Source: Methanobacteriota archaeon (GTDB lineage: Archaea > Thermoplasmatota > Poseidoniia > Poseidoniales > Poseidoniaceae). Taken from it: a stretch of DNA of 52,097 bases. The DNA is taken from positions 5,486 through 57,582 of the forward strand of contig PBMS01000014.1 in the NCBI GenBank assembly GCA_002722695.1, in the 5' to 3' direction. Below, piece by piece: positions 8,997 to 16,735 of this stretch. Within the stretch, counting starts at the first letter, position 1, and every line of letters starts with the position of its first letter. The position numbers and the translations under genes were made by a program. The notes under the pieces were generated by a model. It did not search any database, was not told the origin of the DNA, and saw only the letters and a program-made list of their open reading frames with translations.

Positions 8997-9824
8997 ACCA
9001 CGACGAGCAGGTTGACACGTTGGACAGTAATCCAAACGACGTCCGCCGTAGCGGACACGAACAACGAGGTCGCCGCACGTAAGGCACGGGCGATCGTTGC
9101 GACAAAACACCGCATGGCGCCACATTCTTCGGGGTTCTCCTCGGGCCTTGCTCGCTTCGGCGGTGTCCAAATCGACCGTGATGCCGCCGTGTTCGTACGC
9201 TTGGACGGTGACGGATTTGATGCAGGACGCCCATCGTTCAAGAGTCGCTTCGTCCTGGTCGCACGGTCGGTCGTCGGGATGAACGCCAGCTAGGTGCAGG
9301 ATTTCGGAGCGCAGATAGTTGCCCAATCCGGCAAAACTTCGCTGGTCGAGCATCAACGTAGCCCCTTTTTTTCTCCAGATGCCCTTCGATTTGAGATGGT
9401 TCAACAAATCGTCCTTGGAGATGGATTCGTCGAGCACGTCAGGTCCCAGGCGAGCGAGAAAAGGATGGCCGTTTTCCTCGGGCGTCGGCAACAACACGAT
9501 GTCGGTGGCCGACCACAACCGAACAGCGTGTTTGTCGGTCATGAATTCAGCTCGCAGAGAACGGTTGGATCGCGGGTCGGTGGCTTTCAGATGAACGGTC
9601 CACCGTCCGTAGAGTTGGTTGTGGCTGTACATCGTGTAGCCGCTGCTGAATCGAATCAACATCGCTTTCGCTCGACTGGTCACACTCAGGACCTCGTGGC
9701 CGAGAATGAGGGATTCGGCTTGCTGAAGCGAAGGGAACGGCCAGTTCCCGCCCTCCACGACCTTTCCGACAAGGGCTTTGCCGATTCGGTCGGCTGCACG
9801 ACGTATCTCTGGACCTTCTGGCAC
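8991..9824 (-). CDS. nei: Endonuclease VIII-type DNA glycosylase/AP lyase
   Basis: It removes oxidised pyrimidines and cleaves the AP site. The start MPEGPEIRRAAD is the signature of Nei, with Pro2 as nucleophile after Met removal, Glu3 as general acid and Lys53 in SRAKAML at the same position as in E. coli Nei. SHNQLYGRW, the H2TH region with AGLGNYLRSEIL, and a C-terminal zinc finger (CRNDRPCLTCG then CPTC) complete the family pattern. Length is 277 residues against 263 in E. coli. It overlaps the photolyase gene by six bases tail to tail. This is a mainly bacterial family, so horizontal acquisition is likely. Confidence 0.95.
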   Translation of the reverse strand: MPEGPEIRRAADRIGKALVGKVVEGGNWPFPSLQQAESLILGHEVLSVTSRAKAMLIRFSSGYTMYSHNQLYGRWTVHLKATDPRSNRSLRAEFMTDKHAVRLWSATDIVLLPTPEENGHPFLARLGPDVLDESISKDDLLNHLKSKGIWRKKGATLMLDQRSFAGLGNYLRSEILHLAGVHPDDRPCDQDEATLERWASCIKSVTVQAYEHGGITVDLDTAEASKARGEPRRMWRHAVFCRNDRPCLTCGDLVVRVRYGGRRLDYCPTCQPARRGS

Positions 9825-9941
9825 GATGCGGAACTCATTGCGATGCGTTATGAAAATCTGTTTGAGGCATCGTCTCCACCGAGGAGGAAATCGTCTCGCT
9901 GCTCAGCACGGCGCTCGGCCCGGCCTCGCATCAAACTTCAC

Positions 9942-12812
9942 TCAGGAATCCGATTTGCTGTCGTATCGCTGCCACTCATCGTTCGTGTCTGCGTCTCGGT
10001 ACCAGAAATCGTTGGATTTGGGAGGCCATTCAATCCACTCGTAGCCGTCGTCCACTGCGCCGCTCATGCCAATTGGTGGAGATTGTTTTCCGGAGACCCA
10101 CTCTTCAATCGATTTGCTCGGGGACGTCACTCCGAACATCTGGTCAACGGATTCAGTGTTCCATTTCTCGTCGTCGCCCTTCCGGTTTTTGCCGCTCCTG
10201 AAGATGACGATCAGCATCGAGCAGACCGATACACCAACCGAAGCCATGGCAACGTACAGCACCCACGGGGCGATGGACTCCTCAACAACAACGCTTACTT
10301 GGTCCTGACTTCCCGTGGAATTTTCAGAGGGGCAATCAAACCCGTTGAGCACGATGTAGTTACCATCCGGGCAAATTTGGTACTCGTCTGAGCGATTAGA
10401 ACCCGGGTCAACGATGATGTTGGTGACGTTGGTTTCGTTGGCGATTTGCTTTGATTCTGGACACTCATCGATGTCGTCCACCACGTCCAGCGTGACCGGG
10501 CAAAGGTAGTAGAATTCAACGCCTTCGGGTGCAGTGGTCGTGTTTCCATCGGCATCCGTGCAGCAGTCCAAGTCTTCGGTCGCATCGTGACATCCGTCGC
10601 CGTCCGCGTCGGTGTTCGGGTTTGATATCCAACCCGTCATGCCTCTGGGACACGAATCCACTGCGTCCAGGATGCCGTCGTTGTCGTCATCGTAATCCTC
10701 ATCCGTATCTCGGCACCCGTCTCCATCATGATCGGTCAACGTGCCCGATGGCCACGAAAGCGCGCCTGGATTGCATGAATCTGAGCCGTCGTTCACGCCG
10801 TCGTTGTCGTCGTCAATGTCCTCGCTGTCCTTGCATCCATCTTCATCGGCGTCCGACCCGTAGCCCAGCACACCTCGAGGGCACATGTCGAGGGTGTCCG
10901 CAACACCGTCAGCATCGTCATCGTAGTCTTCGGTGTTGTCTTCGCATCCGTCCAAATCGTGATTCGTGTCAGGGTTGCTCTCCCAATCCAGGTCGCTTGT
11001 TGGGCAAGCATCAGCGTCGTCGGGGATCGCATCGCCGTCGTCGTCAGCGTCGCAAGCGTCTCCTTCACCGTCGCCGTCGTAATCGCTTTGCTCCGGATTG
11101 TAGTCCGAGGGACAATTGTCGCCTTCACCGATTCCATCGCCGTCTCGGTCCACGGCAAAATTCGTGAAAGATTCGTACCACACGTTGTTGATTCGAACCT
11201 CTTCCCAAATCATCAAATCACCGTTCGGGCTTACGGCCAAGGGGTACATGTTGTGGTTCCCCCACGATTCGATCGGCTTGAAATCGAGGACGCCTCCGTC
11301 CTCATGGTCGATGAAGGCGAGTCCTCCGTAGTGCGACGTCCCGTCGGGAAGGACAACGTCGCCTTCTCCGCCGCGACCTTTGAAGTAGGCAGAAAGGTAT
11401 CCGTTTGGGCCGACGACGGGTTTTGCAGCGTAATCGTTGTTGTACGAGTCTGTGTTTTCATAGCCCACGCTTGTGTGCGACTTGTAGGCTCCTTGGGCGT
11501 TGATGGTCACGAACGTCTGATACGTCGAGACCGTAAACTGACCGGGCATGGCGAAGTATTGACCGTCGTAAAAGCCACCGTCAAACGATTGGAAGTGGAA
11601 CGTAACATCACCGTTGTCGTGAGCAAACAACCCTGCAAAGCCCTCATCCCGCTGATCAAAGAAATTCGGTATGTCGTTTCCGCTGCTCGACGTGATCGGT
11701 TCGGCCATGTCCCACACGCCTTGACTGGACAGTTTTGCGATGTAGCCGGTTCGTGCGTTGTGTTCCACCACGGTTCCTGAGAAGTTGCTCTGTGTGTACA
11801 GATCATCCAGCTCCCCGTAGGTTGTTCCCAAAAGGTACATGCTTCCGGAACTGACCAGAGATTCGGTGAACTTCATCGAGGTGTAATTCACCACGACGTC
11901 CTCTTGCTTGATGCCGTTGGAATCAATGCTGAACCATATGTGGCAGTGGTCGTCGATCGAATCCGACGGACATGACACGGTTTGCGAGTCGTATCGAATG
12001 CTCCCCTTGGTGAAGGTGAAGAAGTGAGTCTGCGTACCGTCAACATCAACGAGGACAGGATTGTAATCGTAGGTTGGCCACTCGTGGGAAACTTCGAGAT
12101 TTCGTGCCCATTTGCCGCCGTTTTCATCGAACGCTCGTACGGTGTATTCGTGAAGGCCTCCGTTGCTGTTTTCCTTGAACACAACAATGAGGTTGTTGTC
12201 TGCGTCGACCTCCTGCTTGATGACGTAATCCACCGTCCAGCCTCGGGTTTGAACAGAATCTGCGAATTGCCAACCGTTGAGATTGTGATACGCAACGGCA
12301 AAGCGGTGCCCGTTCACGTCCATCTCAACATCGTCGCCGAGTTCAAATGTGGTGCTGTGATACGTTTGCCAGGTCATGTAGAACGTGTCCTCAGCAATCA
12401 CATGCAAGCCCATCAACCGGCATGAGTTGTGGTTCACGTTGTTGCAGTCGTTTCGAGTGGACGTGATGTTTTTTGTCCACTGAAGAACCCCCGTTGAATC
12501 GTATTTCAGAATGTAAATGCCGCGCTGATCGGATGCGTGCGTTGCGTCTCCTGGATTTGCCGGTTGAATCTGAACGTTTTCATCGACAAAGGCAACGTAA
12601 AAGTTGCCCGAATCATCGTATCCATAACTTCCGTCCCAAAATCTCAGGATATGACTGGAATACAACTGCAGGTCTTCGGAGGCGCGAAGTTTCCAGCCGT
12701 CAATCCATATCTCTGGATCTGGTTCCGGTGTTTCCTCAGCCGAGACAGCAAAGGTCAGTGTGGTGGAACACACCATGAGCAATGCTGCAATGTAAACACC
12801 AATTTTCTTCAT
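9942..12812 (-). CDS. Secreted, membrane-anchored protein with thrombospondin type 3-like calcium repeats
   Basis: The 956-residue product starts with a signal peptide (MKKIGVYIAALLMVCSTTLT, cleavage near VSAEE). Residues 30-550 form a large domain rich in aromatic and beta-strand sequence, possibly a beta-propeller. From about 560 to 780 there are tandem Asp-rich TSP3-like repeats (DRDGDGIGEGDNCP, DYDGDGEGDACD, DDDNDGVNDGSDSC and others) with paired Cys, expected to bind calcium outside the cell. A transmembrane segment (WVLYVAMASVGVSVCSMLIV, about 855-875) and a short Trp-rich cytoplasmic tail follow. Substrate or partner unknown. A TATA box lies about 27 bases upstream of the ATG. Confidence 0.8.
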   Translation of the reverse strand: MKKIGVYIAALLMVCSTTLTFAVSAEETPEPDPEIWIDGWKLRASEDLQLYSSHILRFWDGSYGYDDSGNFYVAFVDENVQIQPANPGDATHASDQRGIYILKYDSTGVLQWTKNITSTRNDCNNVNHNSCRLMGLHVIAEDTFYMTWQTYHSTTFELGDDVEMDVNGHRFAVAYHNLNGWQFADSVQTRGWTVDYVIKQEVDADNNLIVVFKENSNGGLHEYTVRAFDENGGKWARNLEVSHEWPTYDYNPVLVDVDGTQTHFFTFTKGSIRYDSQTVSCPSDSIDDHCHIWFSIDSNGIKQEDVVVNYTSMKFTESLVSSGSMYLLGTTYGELDDLYTQSNFSGTVVEHNARTGYIAKLSSQGVWDMAEPITSSSGNDIPNFFDQRDEGFAGLFAHDNGDVTFHFQSFDGGFYDGQYFAMPGQFTVSTYQTFVTINAQGAYKSHTSVGYENTDSYNNDYAAKPVVGPNGYLSAYFKGRGGEGDVVLPDGTSHYGGLAFIDHEDGGVLDFKPIESWGNHNMYPLAVSPNGDLMIWEEVRINNVWYESFTNFAVDRDGDGIGEGDNCPSDYNPEQSDYDGDGEGDACDADDDGDAIPDDADACPTSDLDWESNPDTNHDLDGCEDNTEDYDDDADGVADTLDMCPRGVLGYGSDADEDGCKDSEDIDDDNDGVNDGSDSCNPGALSWPSGTLTDHDGDGCRDTDEDYDDDNDGILDAVDSCPRGMTGWISNPNTDADGDGCHDATEDLDCCTDADGNTTTAPEGVEFYYLCPVTLDVVDDIDECPESKQIANETNVTNIIVDPGSNRSDEYQICPDGNYIVLNGFDCPSENSTGSQDQVSVVVEESIAPWVLYVAMASVGVSVCSMLIVIFRSGKNRKGDDEKWNTESVDQMFGVTSPSKSIEEWVSGKQSPPIGMSGAVDDGYEWIEWPPKSNDFWYRDADTNDEWQRYDSKSDS

Positions 12813-12835
12813 TGAGGTGAACCATTGGTTCCATC

Positions 12836-12845
12836 GTTTATAGTC
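12836..12845 (-). promoter_or_regulatory. TATA box of the secreted TSP3-repeat protein
   Basis: On the minus strand this reads GACTATAAAC, an archaeal TATA element centred about 27 bases before the ATG at 12812. That spacing puts the transcript start at or next to the start codon, so the mRNA is probably leaderless; no Shine-Dalgarno is visible in between. Confidence 0.55.
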
Positions 12846-12919
12846 GTTTCAAAGGGCCAGTGGGGAATTGACCGTCCGCTTGTGAGAGGTGAAACAACCC
12901 ACCACGAACGACGGCCAAT

Positions 12920-13405
12920 TCACAGGTCTTCTGCGGTGAATCGGTCGTCCAAAGCCGTCAAGCCTGCAGCCTCTGCGCGGGCGGCAATTCGGCGCAGTGA
13001 GCGCATGGCGTCGTCGATCGACTCCACTTGTTCTGCGAATTGGGTTGGTGGCCAACCGCAATCGATGACGTCGGGTTCCACAGTGCTTTCTTCGATCCAC
13101 GCTCCGCAGGCCGAACCGTAACATCTGGCTTTAAACCGGTCAATATCAATCCAGAACGTCGTGCGGTGGCAGACGGGGCAGGTTCTGCATTCAAATTCCG
13201 ACAAAACCGTGATGGCGTCGTCGCCCACGACGTCCACATCCCAGACAGCGATGCTGGCGCGCTCCAGAGGCACTTGGTGAGATTTCTTGAGAAAGGCACG
13301 CAGGACGTTCATGGCCGTCTCTTGCGTGCTGAAGCAACCCATGCCGACCACCGCACCGCCCACCTCAACGGCGCTTGGAACGTAAACACGCCCTGCGATG
13401 ACCAT
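12920..13405 (-). CDS. Hypothetical zinc-ribbon protein
   Basis: No known family recognised. The 161-residue soluble product has a glycine-rich N-terminal half (VGGAVVGMGCFSTQETAMNV) and a Cys cluster at about 74-103 (CRTCPVC, then CYGSAC) that looks like a zinc ribbon. The C-terminus is an Ala-rich helix. It is the last gene of a minus-strand run M28 peptidase, parvulin, folB, this gene, with gaps of 31, 10 and 35 bases, so it is probably co-transcribed with folB. Confidence 0.6.
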   Translation of the reverse strand: MVIAGRVYVPSAVEVGGAVVGMGCFSTQETAMNVLRAFLKKSHQVPLERASIAVWDVDVVGDDAITVLSEFECRTCPVCHRTTFWIDIDRFKARCYGSACGAWIEESTVEPDVIDCGWPPTQFAEQVESIDDAMRSLRRIAARAEAAGLTALDDRFTAEDL

Positions 13406-13440
13406 GTTATGGGCTGAGCGATTCGGCGTTTAAGCCTCGC

Positions 13441-13803
13441 TCAGTTTCGGTGCCAGACGACTTCGATTACCGGCAATCCGCCTGGATGCGGGAGCGGGGC
13501 CTCAGGTTTTTCGATTCGAACACTGACGGATGCAACTGCAGGGCGAGCCGCCAACAGGTCCACGACTCGTTGCGCCATGTCCTCCATCAGTCGGATGGGT
13601 TTGGATGCCTTGAGCACGACCTCATCAACAGCGATCTGGACATCGGCATAATTCAAGGTCTCTTCAATGCCCTCAATTCGTTGGTCGACCGCCAACGTGG
13701 CCCACACGGTGAACACGAACGGCTGGGGCGTTTCGTGTTCGTGTTCATACCAGCCGTGAGCTGCCCTGACCTCGTAGTTCTCAAGACCGACGCGCCACTG
13801 CAT
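13441..13803 (-). CDS. folB: Dihydroneopterin aldolase
   Basis: FolB splits dihydroneopterin into hydroxymethyl-dihydropterin and glycolaldehyde, upstream of FolP. From the ATG at 13803 the product is 120 residues, normal for the family, and begins MQWRVGLENYEVRAAHGWYE. The catalytic pattern is present: Glu in EHETPQPF, Tyr in TLNYADV, Lys in IEKPEAPLP. The open frame runs upstream into the parvulin gene and that extension is discarded. The parvulin stop lies ten bases upstream, suggesting an operon. Confidence 0.9.
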   Translation of the reverse strand: MQWRVGLENYEVRAAHGWYEHEHETPQPFVFTVWATLAVDQRIEGIEETLNYADVQIAVDEVVLKASKPIRLMEDMAQRVVDLLAARPAVASVSVRIEKPEAPLPHPGGLPVIEVVWHRN

Positions 13804-13813
13804 GGATCCCGCC

Positions 13814-14113
13814 TCATCGGTCCTCGTCGCGTTCATGAACCCAGATGAGGTGGTAGCCAAATTGGGTCTTGACGGGCGTTGAAACGGTGGCAACGGGGGT
13901 TGCCCAGACGGCGTCTTCAAACGCCTTCACCATGCGTCCCTTGCGAAACCAACCCAAATCTCCGCCTTTTTGGCTGGACGGACAGGTGCTTTTTTTCCGA
14001 GCAAGTTTTTGGAAATCTTTGAGCTTCCCGACCTTGTCTTTGATTTGCAGGGCTTCGGTTTTTGAAGGAACCAAAATGTGACTGGCCCAAGCGCTCGGTG
14101 CAACCATGTCCAT
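13814..14113 (-). CDS. Single-domain parvulin peptidyl-prolyl isomerase
   Basis: About 99 residues, essentially only the catalytic domain: WASHILVPSKTEALQIKDKV at the start, then FQKLARKKSTCPSSQKGGDL, a WFRKGRMVKAFEDAVWA stretch and PVKTQFGYHLIWV at the end. These are the parvulin active-site elements (His of ASHIL, Cys of TCPSS, Phe-Gly-Tyr-His near the end). It resembles small archaeal cytosolic parvulins such as the Cenarchaeum symbiosum PinA. No signal peptide is seen. The ATG at 14113 or the one at 14107 may start it; the longer open frame upstream is a shadow of the M28 gene. It sits between the peptidase and folB. Confidence 0.88.
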   Translation of the reverse strand: MDMVAPSAWASHILVPSKTEALQIKDKVGKLKDFQKLARKKSTCPSSQKGGDLGWFRKGRMVKAFEDAVWATPVATVSTPVKTQFGYHLIWVHERDEDR

Positions 14114-14144
14114 CCCACCAGAGTCGTTGTCTTGAACCCCACGC

Positions 14145-15890
14145 TCAGTAATCCGAATACGCCAAGAACCGCATGTAGGTGCCGTAGATCGTGACCGAAA
14201 CATCGAGCGATTCTTCGTTAAAGCGATCCATGGTGTCGGCGTAGGTGTGGTACTCCCAACTGCCGCTGCCGTAGCACACCACCGCGCGACCTCGCTCTCC
14301 ACCGCCCAAATCGTAGACGAAGGGTGCGTGGTCGGAGTTGTAGGGCATGCCGTCGGGTTCGCCTCGGTCCCCGGGGAGAGTCCGAACCTGGATGTCGTAC
14401 TGGTTGGCGACCTCCGAGCGTTCGTTCCTGTAGAGCTCTGTGATGCGCTCGATGTGGTCCATGTCGTCCTGTTCGTTGCCAAACAGGGTCACTGTGTTGC
14501 CACGGTTGGACATGTCGGCATCGACGTGATTCATGTCGAGGTTGAGATAGAGACGTAGATTGTCCTGCAGGCTGTTTTGGAAGGCTTGGACGTACGCACG
14601 ACTTCCGTAGAGCCCTTCTTCTTCGCCGCCCCACGTGCAGAACCGAAGCGTGCGCTCGGGCTGACCCGTCTCGTTGACAATGGCGCTGAGTTGTCGACCG
14701 ATTTCCATCACGCTGGCGGTGCCCGACGTGTCGTCAACGGCGCCTTGTCCGTTGTAGACGGTGTCGTGGTGGCCGCCGACGATCACGACCTCCGAGGACT
14801 TACCGCGTATCTCTCCGCACGGGACATAGATCGTGCGTTCTTCGTCGTTGGTGACGTCGATGATCATCTCCAACACGCCCGGTGGTCCGGTGGCGTTGAA
14901 GATCGCCTGCTCGAGAATTTCGCCGGCGTCTTTCGACATGGCGATGAAAGGAAGCTCGCTTGGAACGCTGCCTCCGTTGGCTTCGCTCACCTCGTCGATT
15001 CGACTTCCTTTGAAGATGGGAACGCAGTCGTTGGCTTCGATTTGACCGCAGTTCGCGTCTTTGTTCACGAATATGAGGCCTGCAAGGTTGTTTTCGGCGG
15101 CCAGGGAGAACATGCCCGTGTTGCCGCCCACGTCCGCTCCGCTACGAACGTAGCCGATGCTTCCACCGGCTGAAGCCCACAGGGCGTCGTCGGTTCCGTT
15201 GCCCAAGTCTGTCAGCTGCACGTCTTCTTGGAAGGTGTATGCGGATTGCCCGGAAAAGCCCTGAATGACGTAGTCGATTCGATGCTGGAACTGAACAACC
15301 TGCGAGCCGATGGCCAGCGGACCTTCGCAGGGGCTGTTGCCGCCGAACCCTTGCGTGCAGATTCTCAAACTCGGTTCGCTGTTGACGTGATGCATCGGCA
15401 CCTGATAGGTGTGCTCAGTGACCGACATGCCCATGGCCTCAAACTGCGAAGCGATGTAAGCCGAGGTGTTGGCCTCTTCGACGGTACCGCTCATCCTTCC
15501 CTCCCATTCCGGGTGGCCCAGAGCCACCAAATCCTCGGCGAAGGCGCGTGTTTGGGCCGCATCGTAATCGATGAGGTCGTACTCGTAGTTGGGTGAGAAC
15601 CCAAGCCACGTCGGGCGGAACACAAACACGGCGGTGACCATCAACACCACAACACCGATGGCCATCAGGGCCTGAGGGGTGAGCACGTCGGTGCTGCGCC
15701 ACCAAGGCGTGTCTTCTGTGAGGGGGTCGGCGTCCTGTGCCTCGGGTTCGTCCTCCAGACTCAGCACGGCATCCTGCGCGCTGTTTTTGTCCAACCGTTC
15801 GATGAGTTGGGCCTTTGACCCGCTGACAGGAAGATTCAGTTCTCGAAGCATGCCCTTGAGTTCGGCGACGGTTTTGTCATCCAGCTTCAT
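14145..15890 (-). CDS. Membrane-anchored M28 metallopeptidase with N-terminal SAP domain
   Basis: The 581-residue product has three parts. Residues 1-38 (MKLDDKTVAELKGMLRELNL, then GSKAQLIERLD) form a SAP helix-extension-helix motif, normally a nucleic-acid-binding module. A single transmembrane helix covers about 72-92. The rest is an extracytoplasmic M28 aminopeptidase with a PA-like insert. Zinc ligands are visible: His-Asp in GGHHDTVY (about 373), bridging Asp in AVDDTSG, Glu pair in WGGEEEGLYG (about 423), Asp in LNLDMNH, and His in YHTYADT (about 550). It is predicted to release N-terminal amino acids from peptides outside the cell. The parvulin and folB follow downstream. Confidence 0.88.
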   Translation of the reverse strand: MKLDDKTVAELKGMLRELNLPVSGSKAQLIERLDKNSAQDAVLSLEDEPEAQDADPLTEDTPWWRSTDVLTPQALMAIGVVVLMVTAVFVFRPTWLGFSPNYEYDLIDYDAAQTRAFAEDLVALGHPEWEGRMSGTVEEANTSAYIASQFEAMGMSVTEHTYQVPMHHVNSEPSLRICTQGFGGNSPCEGPLAIGSQVVQFQHRIDYVIQGFSGQSAYTFQEDVQLTDLGNGTDDALWASAGGSIGYVRSGADVGGNTGMFSLAAENNLAGLIFVNKDANCGQIEANDCVPIFKGSRIDEVSEANGGSVPSELPFIAMSKDAGEILEQAIFNATGPPGVLEMIIDVTNDEERTIYVPCGEIRGKSSEVVIVGGHHDTVYNGQGAVDDTSGTASVMEIGRQLSAIVNETGQPERTLRFCTWGGEEEGLYGSRAYVQAFQNSLQDNLRLYLNLDMNHVDADMSNRGNTVTLFGNEQDDMDHIERITELYRNERSEVANQYDIQVRTLPGDRGEPDGMPYNSDHAPFVYDLGGGERGRAVVCYGSGSWEYHTYADTMDRFNEESLDVSVTIYGTYMRFLAYSDY

Positions 15891-15949
15891 CGGCTCACCT
15901 GTCCTCTCCTCGACTTCCTTGTTGAAGAAGTCGGCGGTCCTGTTTCAAC

Positions 15950-16519
15950 TTAGATTTCATTGCCGGTCCATCGTCGCCCGATGGTGTGCTCGTAGCCCAA
16001 CTGGTCGAGGATTCGGGCGATGATGAAGTCGACCATGTCGTCGATGTTTTTTGGGTGATTGTAGAAGCCAGGGGAGGCGGGGATGACGATGGTGCCCCAC
16101 TGGGAAAGTTTGGCCATGTTTTCGAGGTGAACCGTGGCGTAGGGCGCCTCTCGGGGCACGATGATGAGCTTGCGTCGTTCCTTCATGGCGACGATGGCGG
16201 AGCGGGTGACGAGATTGTCGGAGATGCCCGCTGCGAGCTTGCCAATGGTGGTGCCCGAGCACGGGCAAATGACCACGGCGTCGATCTTGGCCGAGCCGGA
16301 GGCGGATTTGGCTCCGACGTTTTTGGCGTTCTCGAGCACGGCGTTGGTGGCCTGGGCCAGCTCTTTGGGGGTGGTGTTGCACTCGTGCTTGAGGGTCAAC
16401 TTGCCCGAATCGGTGACGACGAGACGAACGGTCTTGCCCATTTCGGACAGAACTTCGGTCAGGCGCTTGCCGTAAATGGCGCCCGACGCGCCGGAGATGC
16501 CGATGACGACCTCGCCCAT
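15950..16519 (-). CDS. ubiX: Flavin prenyltransferase, UbiX family
   Basis: It transfers a dimethylallyl group to FMN to make prenylated FMN, the cofactor of UbiD-type decarboxylases. The 189-residue product starts VVIGISGASGAIYGKRL (FMN-binding GASG loop) and carries VVICPCSGTTIGKLAAGISD, VPREAPYATVHLENM and the aromatic IPASPGFYNHPKNIDDMVDF. Length matches the family. No ubiD gene lies in this window. The promoter must lie in the 216-base gap to the next gene, where a TAAATGT element sits about 25 bases upstream of the start. Confidence 0.93.
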   Translation of the reverse strand: MGEVVIGISGASGAIYGKRLTEVLSEMGKTVRLVVTDSGKLTLKHECNTTPKELAQATNAVLENAKNVGAKSASGSAKIDAVVICPCSGTTIGKLAAGISDNLVTRSAIVAMKERRKLIIVPREAPYATVHLENMAKLSQWGTIVIPASPGFYNHPKNIDDMVDFIIARILDQLGYEHTIGRRWTGNEI

Positions 16520-16735
16520 GACTCAAATCCATTGGCTCTTACATTTAGCCTCTTGTTCTTTCTCTCCACGTTTTTTTCACACCTGTCTGTGTGCCTGCGG
16601 TCAGTCACATCGGTATGCACGAAGAGAACGCACGACGAACCCATGTGTTCGTTTGTAATCTTCACAAGGGTGTTGCGGAGAACCCTCATGTAAGAAAGTT
16701 GGAGTTTCTTCATTGCACGAACTCAAATCTCAATT

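Noticed and set aside
9294-10391. A 365-codon plus-strand frame across nei and the end of the TSP3 protein
   Set aside because: It spans two well-supported genes on the opposite strand and has no recognisable features.
10540-11160. Repetitive Asp codon tracts (gac/gat) resembling a nucleotide repeat array or CRISPR
   Set aside because: The repeats are degenerate and in frame with TSP3-like protein repeats. There is no constant direct repeat with unique spacers; no CRISPR array was seen anywhere in the window.
16520-16735. Short frames in the gap between ubiX and the peptidase-ZIP gene
   Set aside because: The gap is 216 bases; the frames on both strands overlap flanking genes and look random. 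It holds a T-rich run on the plus strand and presumably the ubiX promoter, nothing more that I can support.
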